Positions 11,186 through 21,504 of a stretch of DNA of 64,000 nucleotides are shown here, one piece after another. The DNA lies in the NCBI GenBank assembly GCA_036898135.1, contig CM072525.1:23711992-23775991 (forward strand). The letters are read 5' to 3'. Position numbers and translations under genes: made by a program. The stretch's first letter is position 1. Each line of letters begins with the position of its first letter. The stretch is from Oncomelania hupensis. Taxonomy: Eukaryota > Mollusca > Gastropoda > Littorinimorpha > Pomatiopsidae. The notes beneath the pieces are model-generated. The model saw only the letters and a list, made by a program, of their open reading frames with translations. It searched no databases and was not told the origin of the DNA.

Positions 11186-14074
11186 GACAAGTTCCAGTTC
11201 AGTTCCGTTAATTAAATAAACTTAATTTAACTACTGTCTTCATTGGGGACACGGAGCACGTATAAAAAAAATTTACCCTATATAACGCTGGGGCTGTGCT
11301 AGTCATTCCTAACTTGCTGGGGTGAAAATGAAAAGTAGTAGCTGCCAGCAGATCCCTTTAAAGTTAGATGTCCCCTCCCCAGTCTTTGTTTGGTCTTTTG
11401 CTTTGTTACCATTACTCACTTAAAAAAACCAAAAAAACTATTACTCCCCTATGCAGTTTTTCTGCTTTTCTCCCCCCTCTCGCATCCCCTATAGTTGTAT
11501 ATTCTCCCACCCCACCCTACCACCATCCTATCATTTATAGAATATTCATGTTCCCTATTTTACAATTGCAAACATAACATATTAACAAGACTGGAAGTGA
11601 CAAACCCCTTAAAGTGTGTACATTTGTCATTTACTTCTTTTCATGGGAGTTGGTCACCATCAAGAAGCAGTGCTGCTTCTTCAGAAGAAGTAGAGTTCCT
11701 TTTCTGCAACTAACTACTATACCATAAAGACCTTAGTGGACACTTCTTCGTTAACTTATTCTATACTGGTGCGGGTTGCTTCCCTTTTTCTTTTTATCAT
11801 TCTATTCTGGCAGATTTGTACGAGTTACTAAAAAAAAAAAAAAAAATTTAACAAGAACTGTACTCTGTAGTAGCAACTTGAAAGTTTAGGTTTAAAAAAA
11901 AAAATTAGAATGGACGAACCAATAGCCAAGTTTGAGAGAATTATTTTTTTTACCGATGTATTTAACCAAAAATATACACCTTTCGCCTCTCAAATTTGCT
12001 GTATCTGTTTTCAACAGAAAAAGGCTACAAATAGTGTAAGGGAGGCAACAATTCAATAATAGACCTTTCCCTGATTTTTGTGGAAAACAGCGTTATCTCC
12101 CTCTAATTGTAGAGTGTATCTACAGAGCTGGAATTATGCATCATCTTTATCCCTTTCTTCATCACCACTCTGTGCACTAGTAGTAACGCTTTTAGCATCC
12201 CCTTCCATGTTCTAAGCCCACTCTCTTTTAAACAACAGTAGTCAATGCCAGAAGAACGTTGCAAGCGTACTCTAAAGTGAAAATATGGGGGTTTTCCACT
12301 TTAGTTTCGTATACTATGCTGAGTCTACATGCACACTGCGACATTCAAAAGTAGAGGTACGTATGTCAGTACGAAAGCATTGTGCACTGGCAATACGCTA
12401 TAGCGTAGCAAAGTATAGAAAGAGTTAAATCCTTAAACTAAAGCACATTATGCCTTTATTATTATGATTCTTTTTGCAATTTGATTACAATACAAGTCTG
12501 TTCATTTCTTCTTTGGTTTGTTACAGCAACCAGTGAAAGCACCCAGAGCAGTGGCAACAGTTTTAACAGGCGAAAGTGTTTTTCATGACGTAAGAACATT
12601 CCTAATTATGCTGAAGTAGAGCTGTTAGGAGTAATAATGTTACAATTTTGATTGGTGATGATTGTAGGTGTAATAATAATAAAAATTAACATTTGTACAG
12701 CGCCATTCCTCACTAGAGCTCATAGCGCTTTACAGAAGATAAATAAATAAATAAATAAACAATAATAAATAAATACATAAATAATTAAACAAAGCGAAAG
12801 CAAAACATGAAAGACCCAATCAGAATATACACAATAATACATACACACACAAACTGACACAATGACTACGATTGTGTTGTAAATATTTGACCAAAAAAAG
12901 TTCGGGAACGAGATTTAAGGATTGACACTGTTAAAAATTCAGTCCAGAGCAAAAGGAAAGCGGTGATTCAACACAGCGCGGAGTTAACTTAAAGGAAGAG
13001 AATTCTAAACTGTGGGGGCTAAAAAGCAGAATGAGCGTTCGTCAAAAGTCAGACAGTGGTTGTCACTCGGTGGCAGCGAGTCAAGCAGGCAGGGGTGGCA
13101 GTCCTGCTCTAGGAGGCGTTCAGACCCACACGCGCTTTGGCGGCGAAGATGGACAGTAGCCCGATCACTTGCCATTCCTGAGGTCGAGATACTGGGCCCT
13201 GAAGTCGAACCTGCGACAGCGTCGTGTGGGAGTTCCCAATACAGTACTCCACATCAACCTTTAAACTCCATTTTTACTCAGTACGGCCAAAGTGCTTAGT
13301 ACAGAAAGAGGGGGAACTCCCATTACGTCATATACAAAAATGCGAGACGCTCTCACGGATTATTTCTCTTTGCTCGGGATAGCTACAATTCATCATCTGC
13401 TATATGAATGAACTATGCGTGGTCACTTATTGAGCCTATGCCATTGCAAACGAAAATTTCTATGGCTACGTTTGCATAAACCAAACTTTTAACCATCATT
13501 ATTATTAACATTCCACTACTGCTGTCTTATTTTTTTTGGTTTATGTTTACTTGTTGACATTTTTTGGGTGCTTTTATGCTGCTTATGTGTATATGTCATA
13601 GGTTCGTTTTCTGCCCATTGAATTTATTATTTTTTAATCAACGACAGATATTTTTAAATTAAAATATGCATGACAGACTGCTTCATTTATCCGAAACTGT
13701 TTAAATCCGTAATCGTAAGAGAGAGAGAGAGAGAGACAGACAGAGACAGACAGAGAGACAGAGAAGGGGGAAAGAGAGAGCTCTGTCATTCAATTAATTA
13801 ATCACAATAAAGCACATTTAACAAAATGTTTCACTAATAGTGTGAATTTAATTTATATCAGGTGCCCCCTCCCTCCCAACCCTCTCACCTCCTCCCACAT
13901 CACTGGCTTGATAACATCAGTCAATTCATAATCAACGTTTTTTTTTTTCTCTCACGTCTCAGTTACAGATTCTCCAGAAGAAGTGAAATATTTCTGACGA
14001 AGTGACATATATCTGTCATAATACTGCATTCATGCCGTTACACTTGGCATGTATTATTATTATTATTTTAATTA

Positions 14075-14121
<47 letters not shown>

Positions 14122-17100
14122 GAACACAAAATAAGACAAAGACAAACTTTTTTTTTCCCCGCTGTCAAACAAGACAACTGAACTGGGCAGTAAAGCATTT
14201 GGGGTAGCAATCATGTACATCTTGATTTTTAATGTCTAGATCACTGGCTTACATACCAGTGGTGGAGGATTGGGGATTTGAAATATGGAAGGGACAGCAT
14301 TCCACACCAACCTCTTCCCTTCTTGGGGGCTCTTCCCTTCTTGGGGGCAATTGAACTGACAAGCCTCGAAATGATCACTACAGAACTTGCTGCCTTTTTT
14401 GTTGAAATCCTCAAGTTCAAGACCTTTCCGGAACTTTCACCTGCAAAGCTGGATCCACTTTTTGCATCTGTTGATGGAAAATAATTAATTAATCAAACAG
14501 AACAATACGAACCTAGACTACAACATTCCGCGCAATATAGATCTAATGCGCAGATATTCAGAGATCAGAACAAGGACTGAGTTTCTACATTACATTTTTG
14601 TTCCGTTTACACTCAAACAAAAACGGATCACAACAGATCAAGGACCATTTTTGTGTGTAGGGGTTATCTTGCACAGTATTTGATTACGAGGAGAAAACAG
14701 ACTTAGTCTAATTTAACTTGTTAACATAAGCAGTTTGACGAAGCCAAACTGCCAATCTGACAACATCTACTTTTGAAATGTAAGCACAAATATAGTCAAA
14801 AAAACTAGAAACAACGTAAACAGTGAGCGACCTGTTGAACGTAAACTGTCAGCAAGCAAACTGTTTTGGTAGTAAAATAGAATAGATATAACATGAATCA
14901 CTGAAGCCTCTCCCCTATTGTTTTAACAACTCTGCAGCGTCTTGGTTTCAAGGCCAATTTTTATTCAAATATTTAGGAGCCATTGTGAAGACGGGTCTCG
15001 ACAGGAATCCTCTCCAGGATCGCACAAACAACTGCTGCCCTAATTGAAGCCCATTTGGAAAGACAGAACCAATCAGTCTACATTCCAAAGTAAGGCTGCG
15101 CTCTTGGTCATCTCCATATTCCTATACAAGCATACTAAGCAGATCTCCAACGAAGAATACAAACATGGAGATGAGTGCTACAGAAGTGTGCATTTCCTAT
15201 ACCAACACATCACCAACGTGAACTCGACAACCATCACACAAGCCATGACAAAGATGACCTGCTCACAGTGGTGAAGAAACGGAAACTCCGATGGTATGAC
15301 GTCAAATCATCAGGCCTAAAGACCATTCTGCAAGGCACAGTGCAAATGCATTCGAGAATGGACCTGGTTGACACTGAGCGAAGCCATGAGGGCTGCCTGA
15401 GGACAGAGAAAGATGGAGTATGCTGGTTAAGCGATCATCTGTGGTGCCCCTACGACCTTCGGGTTATGGACAGGATAGGATAGGAAACACCAAAAAAAGT
15501 TTTTCGATTGCAATTTACCTTTCTTTGTCTCTTGGAAACTTGAAAAAGAACTTGCCATCACAACTTTTCTTGTATCTGGCATTACGGCAATTGATGGCTG
15601 TGCAAAAGTCACCGCCCTGTTTCACTCGGTCGCCTTTTGTCTTTCTGCCACGAGAGCCATTCTCAGCATGTCAACAAGGGAGCGTAACTCGTATCTTCCG
15701 TCTCGCGGTTCTATACCAAGTTCCCCCTCTTTCTATAATTAAGCTCTTTGATACAGCTCCATCGACTGGGCGGCAGTAGCGGGCGATTGAGGTCAAGTCG
15801 CTCAGATGCCATCGCTCCATTCCCTGACAGAACTGTTTCTTGCTCTACTACTGGACGACGCGGGGATTCCTATGGAGGGTGGCATCCTCCGGATAGCAGT
15901 TGCTATGCATCGCCAGAGTCTCCCCGCGTTTTGCCTACCCTCCTTGTAAGCCCCTTGGTACCACAGCCTCACGCCTCGTCGAGCAGCTTCAACCCATATC
16001 CTTCACCTATTGCGCGCCTGCCACACCACCGCCTTGTGCGGGCATCTTCTACAACAATGACCTACTTCAACGTTGCAACAAATGATACCCTGCGACCAGC
16101 CTTGTGGCAATTCATCACAAAGTCTTACCACATCTTGACCTCTTATCTCCCTCCCGTATATGCGAAAGTGTACGGGGATGTTAATCTACATAAAGAAATG
16201 AATCGAACGCCAAAAGCTTTTGTTTTCATACGGGGAATATGTATGCTGCAGAGTTTTACAAAAACAACAACAAAACCAACAGCCTCATTCACCCAGTCTT
16301 CAGAATCATTGGATCAAATTGGATGGTTCCAAGTAGAGCTGTTAGTGTTCTAGAAGTAATGTTAAAATTTTGATTGGTGATGATTGTAGATGTATGCTGC
16401 AGACCGTAATTTTACGGAAAAACAATAGTTACTACGGAAATACAATCTCATTTCATCCAATCTTCAAAATCATTATTAGAATAAATTGGATGGTCCCAAA
16501 ATTTAATTATTTTATCATAATGTATAATGCCGCAGCTTGACAACAGCTGCAAACAGACTGAAATGGTGAAAACTCTGAGTCAGTACTAATGTCTAAGGCC
16601 CAAATTAAAGCAAAGGATTAGCAAGAGTGAAGGGACTGCACTGATAAGGATTCAAAACAATTACTTCATTTCATCCATTCCCTTTTAGTTGGATGGCCAA
16701 AATTTAAATATCATGTATTTAATGCTTTCTTCAGCTTGACAACAAGTGTGACATTGACAAAAATGGATCAGTCAGCACCCCTAATGTCTCCACAGCTATG
16801 GGATTCATGTGTGACCATAAGTGAAAAAAGTGCCATCAACACTGGCTCCCTGCCCACCCAGAATAATTGACAGATTTGACCCATCCACCTTCATTAAGGT
16901 ATTGATACAAAACGTTTTTTCTTCTTCTTCTCCTTCTTGCTTATCTTCTTCTTCCACTTCATCTTTCTTCTTCTTCCTCTTCTTCTTGTGCTTCATCATC
17001 ATCATAATTGTAATCACCTTCTTTCATCAAATTCTCATCTTTATATTTTTTGTCCTCTTTTATTTCTTCTTGTTTTTTTTTCATTGTCATTAAACATTAT

Positions 17101-17575
17101 CATCATCATTATTACTGATCATCAGAAAACCTTAACTCTCGACTGAATTATTTTTTTTAAAGTAATCTCAATTGTGAAAATAGATACTGGGGTAACCAAT
17201 TTCACAAATTTAACATAATATACTTTATGCTCTACAATTTGCATCTTTCGGTCTCCAGGCCCAGAAGAAGACATTCCTCGCAAGATGGATTACATGGAGT
17301 TTGTGTGTCACGCTCCTTCTGATTATTTCAAGGCCAAAAACACGCCGTACCCTGTCAAGCGAGAAGACCACAACCTGTGTTTCATCTGGACATCGCTGGG
17401 CCCAGAGATTCGAACCACTCCGTCTGTGGATGAAATTTTTGGTGTAAAAGACGACGGAGAGGAATCCTCCATTTCTTCAGAATCTCCAGCCCCCTTCTCT
17501 CTCAAAAGCACAATGAGAGACAAGGAGAAAGAAAAGAAAGACGAAAGAAAAATATTGAAAATGGAGGTGGACTAA
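10036..17575 (+). CDS. GATAD1: GATAD1-like GATA zinc-finger protein; exons 1, 2 and last intact, exon 3 decayed
   Basis: GATAD1 is a nuclear GATA-type zinc-finger protein associated with chromatin and H3K4me3 readers. Exon 1 (10036-10359, 108 codons) begins MPFGMKPVCSSCRITSS and carries a finger with C-x2-C near residues 9-12 (CSSC) and 31-34 (CNSC). A Gly/Asn/Ser linker and a basic patch (KGKSRRNVFKK) follow. Exon 2 (12527-12589) reads QPVKAPRAVATVLTGESVFHD. The last exon (17259-17575) contains DYMEFVCHAPSDYFK, diagnostic for the family, then an acidic/Lys-rich tail to a stop at 17573. The block expected between exons 2 and last (about 60 residues) is not found intact; only the decayed copies at 16526-16898 are seen. 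So the gene may be a pseudogene, exon 3 may be skipped, or an intact copy may be missing from the assembly. ATG 10036 is chosen because it starts the family-typical sequence. The upstream in-frame stretch lacks an ATG. Confidence 0.8.
10662..11345. mobile_element. Foldback/MITE with about 165-bp inverted arms, interrupted by a SINE-like insert
   Basis: The left arm (10662-10830) and right arm (11183-11345) are inverted copies. Each holds ACTAGCACAGCCCCAGC, a TAGGGTAA block, ACGTGCTCCG, and AGTTAAATTAAGTTTATTTA. About 350 bp lie between the arms. No ORF. It sits in intron 1 of the GATAD1-like gene. Confidence 0.75.
10880..11182 (+). mobile_element. SINE-like repeat with shared tail domain
   Basis: The stretch is GC-richer than its surroundings. 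It ends GCCAGCGCCTTGAGCAGCTC, then AGCGCTATATAAGAA, then (AAAT)n. The same tail occurs on the tRNA-headed SINE at 33484-33657. No clear tRNA-type head is visible here, so the 5' limit is approximate. A weaker relative with AGCGCTTTACAGAAG and (ATAA)n lies at about 12685-12770. Confidence 0.6.
12590..14055. other. GATAD1 intron 2, left part: no exon seen
   Basis: It holds a SINE-like tail (12685-12770), a moderately GC-rich block at 12960-13260 that looks like a dispersed repeat, a GA-rich tract at 13719-13780, and AT-rich sequence. The 95-residue open frame at 13012 has no recognised domain and is not supported as a gene. Confidence 0.5.
14055..14121. repeat. (ATT)n microsatellite
   Basis: About twenty ATT units with a few interruptions. 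Intron of the GATAD1-like gene. Confidence 0.95.
14930..15487 (+). mobile_element. Non-LTR retrotransposon 3' fragment (RT C-terminal region), copy 1
   Basis: Translated pieces include AHLERQN-like text, then DDLLTVVKKRKLRWY, SSGLKTILQGTVQ and a final WCPYDLR motif, broken by frameshifts. The sequence ends in (ATAGG)n. The same text and tail occur at 55820-56896. This C-terminal block (KRRKLRWYGHV, RSSGLAKTILQGTV) is typical of a widespread animal LINE family with a reverse-transcriptase ORF; I would place it in the I/Nimb-like group, with low certainty. Confidence 0.8.
15488..16270. other. GC-richer stretch without recognised gene
   Basis: An open frame of 201 codons (15748-16353, plus) spans most of this stretch. 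I recognise no domain, no splice context tying it to the GATAD1-like gene, and no repeat family. It may be part of a degenerate mobile element. It differs from its surroundings in base composition, which points to an insertion. Confidence 0.35.
16526..16898 (+). pseudogene. Two decayed tandem copies of GATAD1 exon 3
   Basis: Copies start near 16533 and 16732 with CAGCTTGACAACA and lie about 200 bp apart. The second copy keeps family sequence in three different frames: TPNVSTAMGFMCDHK, then SEKSA, then PPRIIDRFDPSTFIK ending at 16898 before GTATTG. Frame changes fall between these blocks. The end is phase 0, while the last exon at 17259 needs phase 1. The first copy keeps AQIKAKD followed by stops, then a weaker remnant near GTALI. 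Both copies share preceding intron sequence (about 16440-16510 and 16655-16735), so the unit duplicated with its flank. Neither can be translated as written. Confidence 0.65.
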
Positions 17576-18787
17576 GTTCAGTGAAGAAGGGCGAAGAAAC
17601 TGCAAAGACAGAAATCTCGAAAAGGGCAGGATAGAAAGAAGAAGAAATCTCCTGCCTCCATCTCATCTTCCTCAAAAGCACAACAAAAGAAAAGGACAGT
17701 GGTGAAAATCGAGATTGGTCGAGTTCAATCTTCAGTGAAAAGGAAAATGAAGGATAGTAAGAGAAAAATAAGTATCTGGAGAGGAAGTTCAGAGAGAATA
17801 AGAGAGAGAGGAAGGAAGGAAAAGAAAAAAAAAAGAAAGAAAGAAGAGATAGAATGGGAGCTAAAATCAGATTTTGTTTTTGCACAGTAGAGGAAGAAAC
17901 TCTGTATATGAATTGGACACTGATCTCTGTTCAATGCTCACATAAAAGAAAGACAGAAAAGAGTAAGAAACAGTACACACAGAGTAGCATAGACTGGCCC
18001 GGGGCTTTCGTGGCAGCTTCACCATCTCTGCTGCTGGCTATAAACAGATTGCAGGTTTTCTTGAAGTATTATGTAATTGCTTTCCCCGACCCATGCCGGA
18101 AAAAGAAGGAAGACTGTAGGTCCATACTACGTTACGTCACTAAGAGTAATAGGTAGGCTATACGACCAGCGGCAGAGATGGTAGAGAGGTGATGTAAACC
18201 TTGGGCCAGTCTCTGCTATACAGTGTGCACTTTGAACAGTAGAAGGAGCTCAGTTCTAATCTTCATAAAATATGGTAATGCACCTCAAGTCAGTGTTCAC
18301 ACTTAATTCGCTCGCACTGTTCACACTCATCCCCTCTCATGTTCAATATAAGCATGGTACCAGGGAGCCAATATCTCAATGGAGATGGTTAATTGTTTTG
18401 TGAAAAGTTCTTGTTTGGACCCCTGTAAGTATGTACACAAGTATAATATTACTTGTCTCATCTTTTTGTATTTCCAGACTTGTCTGAAAATACTTTAAAA
18501 TAGTTGAGGCAATCGGAACGAGCCAAATGTTGATGTCTGTAAGTCAGTCTGTTGGAAGCCATATTTTGAGAATCACTGAACGGGTTTTGACCACACTTCA
18601 TAGGAACATTATCTAGGTTTGTGGCCTTCCTCCTGTGCCACCGGATTTGTTCTTTCACAAAGGTCAGGGTCATTGGGGTCATTTTGTTTATAAACACATT
18701 TTGCTCAATCTCTCATAAATGACTAAAATGATTGTGAAGTTTTGGTGTACAGCTACTTCAAATCATGAACTATCCTTCAGTTAAGTC
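17576..18787. other. 3' flank of the GATAD1-like gene
   Basis: It begins with purine-rich AAGAAA sequence (17576-17890) that partly repeats the end of the last exon (AAAAGCACAA motif at about 17502 and 17676) and is probably 3' UTR. It then becomes unremarkable sequence including a likely dispersed repeat at about 18480-18730. No gene seen. Confidence 0.45.
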
Positions 18788-18789
18788 CG

Positions 18790-19395
18790 GTTGTCGGCCA
18801 ATCCTTTTCCATTCCCCCGTTGGGGTGCGGGGGGTTTCAGTATAAATAGTATCCCCACTTTCTGGAAATTTAGTGCTTTGAATTCCCACTGTTACTGTCT
18901 TTCTCCTTTGTTCTTTCTCATTTCTACTCTGTTCTATCAATCTACTATACTATCTTCTTCTTCGCTAGACCAGTCACCTACCTTATTACTTGAAAACTCT
19001 TCCTGGACAATACTCTTCATTTGTATATGAGGTCTGTTGGATCAGCTTGGGAATATTGGACGCTTTCTGCCAAATGGTCACTGGGGCTTCCTATGATGTT
19101 ATTATTTAGCAATGTAGGCATTTTAAAGGTGTTTTGTTGATATTGTATAATGATGTTTGTATTCTATTTTGTTTTTGTAAACGGGGGTTCGATAAATTAG
19201 AGTACAGCCTCAACATCCTCTGCGTGGGAAGTCTTTATTGTAAAGTGACCGGCTGGTGGATTGCCTTCAGTGTTACCACTAGGGTTGTTTCGGCAGATCT
19301 TTTATGCGGATCAGGGGCGAGTCCTTTTTTACTTCTCTGGTCCTGATTTGGCTCAGAAGAGTCCGCTGGACCTAAAGCAATAACCATTTAATGTA
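18790..19395 (+). mobile_element. Non-coding dispersed repeat family, copy A
   Basis: The copy runs from a GTTGGGGTGCGGGGGGTTTCA region to the shared 3' end GCTGGACCTAAAGCAATAA, followed by a short (TAATG)n tail. The same sequence is present in reverse at 42712-43262 and 44995-45760, and its 3' end alone at about 21900-21933 and 22070-22104. No copy has a long ORF. A fixed 3' end with variable simple tails suggests retroposition. Confidence 0.75.
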
Positions 19396-21504
19396 ATGTA
19401 ATCATTTTCCACCAAATTTTGCACTGGCAAGAAATACACTTTTGAAAATGTCTATTTTTCAGCTATGTGTGAGGTTATCTGGAAGGACATTTGAATGGCT
19501 TGCATCTTATATGCAATTTTGTTTTGAACATAAATTTTGTAAGGAAAGAAAAATGAAAATGTTCTTTGAATGTCGTGCCAGTGAGTGGATTTCTTTGACC
19601 CATTTTGTAATTTATGTGATAAAACATTATTTACAATAACCTGATTGAATGGTGTAAACAAATGGGGAAATTCGGTGAGTGCCAGTGAATGGTTTATCAA
19701 GGGAGGTTGCAAGTGCATATATATGCACATAAAAGAAACAAGTCTTGGTATGCAAGTTATTCTGAAGTTGCATATTTAATTTACTCTTAGTTAAAGAAAT
19801 AAAACTATGAAATACTTTGTCATTGTTTTAATTCCATTGTCTGTAAGAAGTGTGCAGGTTGACTGCTCAACAGTATTAACATTATCCAGACACCATTTTC
19901 ACACAGTGTTTTTACACTGAAGATTGTATTAATCTGAATAATGATAAACATTATATTTTAATTTTATTTGCCACAAAAAACAAACAGTAATGGCCAAGCA
20001 GTAAGATGCAAATATATACTGCATACATTTCGGTTCACACACATTATACACATTGGAAGTTTCAATAGAATGTCATCTATACAATACAATACACAGCAAA
20101 CTGAAATAGCATGCAACATATTCAGAGCACCCAATATGGTTTCTTGTGTTTCAAAACAAGAAATGAGTGAAACTGATGTGTACCCCTTTTCCCCATATTT
20201 GTTTATTTCACCCCCATAATTTGCCTTTTGCACACTGCACAACAATAATGTGATTGGATTCTGCCTAACAACAGGAATTTCAAAATAAATTCATAAGTTT
20301 ATTCACAGTTCAGTTTCTTGCACATAAAAATTTGATTTTTAATGCCAGCACTTTTACTAATATACATGTATATTACATAGTTAACGGAGTATTAACAACA
20401 ATACGCACATGCTTTCTTTTTTTTTAATATGTGCTTTCTGAAAAATGCTATGAATGCCCACTTATATTGCCCTAATACTTAGGGAGGGAAATGTGCACCA
20501 CACGACAATCACACAGCATCCCATGGGACTTGTAAAAATTGGAATGCCAAGCACGTCACAGTGCAAACTTCTTGGGCCACATACATTCAATATAATGTAC
20601 ATACCATGTACCTAAATGCACACACCTTGAGAAATGAAATAATTGAACGCCAAACAAATGAAATCTAATGTCTGTACTCTTAGGAATTAAAAAAAAAATA
20701 AAAAAAGGTATATTTAAAGAATTACAAAAAAGGTAACTTATATACCACAAATATATCTACATGCACATGCAAGGAAAAGAAATTGGACAAATGCATCACA
20801 TCACATACCGTGTAAATAATGTACACTACAAGTATGTAGAACTCTGTATCTGTACACACATCTTAAATAAGCAAACCATCTGTTTACACAATACAAATGA
20901 AATCTCTCATTACAATAACACAAACAACCATTTTAATCATCTGTTCACACAACCAGAAGTTCTTACATAGGATACCTTTCCACATCAATACACACACATC
21001 AAGATACACACTATCACTCAAACACCTTGAGACCTTCACATTACATCAACACGCATTGCAGTTATATGTTTCTCATACACACACAAATAATAAAACGCAA
21101 AATTAAATAAACAGTTGGGAAAAATGAGACCTTCACATGACATCAATACATATTCCAGTTATCTTTTTCGCACAAAAAAAAAAAAAAAAATTAAAATATA
21201 AACTGAAATAGACAAGGTGAGGGAAAAAATTCCAGTAATAAAATACAACCAGATCTTGATTCACTGTGGCAGTTTATGCATGTTTATGTCACATACATCT
21301 TTCCATTCAAACACACAAGACTCTTCAGAATCGCAAAATGTTGGGCCACAAAAGTTTGGACTTGGAAGGCAATAGGAATACGCCTGTACTGTCGGTAACA
21401 AAGGATTTCAAATATTCACAGATTTTGAAGTCAGTTCAGCAGAGTAAATTCAACAGGTAAACAAACCTCAAACATGAACCTTGCCATCTCAAACACATCC
21501 TTCT
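19396..21504. other. Convergent intergenic region and probable SLC25A40 3' UTR
   Basis: No exon was recognised. On the minus strand an AATAAA is present at 20303-20298, a possible polyadenylation signal for SLC25A40. On the plus strand AATAAA lies near 19799, possibly for the GATAD1-like gene. The rest is AT-rich with CA-rich stretches. Confidence 0.35.

Noticed and set aside
13012..13299. 95-codon open frame
   Set aside because: Lies in a probable dispersed repeat and has no recognisable motif.
14278..14484. 68-codon open frame with LELSPAKLDPLF-like text
   Set aside because: No family recognised and no supporting exon nearby.
15748..16353. 201-codon open frame as a gene
   Set aside because: No domain, no splice context, low-complexity Ser/Pro text; kept only as an unknown segment.
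16805..17093. Frames rich in Phe/Leu or Lys/Glu
   Set aside because: Simple CTT/GAA-rich intron sequence; only the short PPRIIDRFDPSTFIK segment is meaningful.
17502..17934. Minus-strand Phe/Leu/Ser-rich frames
   Set aside because: Antisense of a purine-rich 3' region; not membrane proteins.
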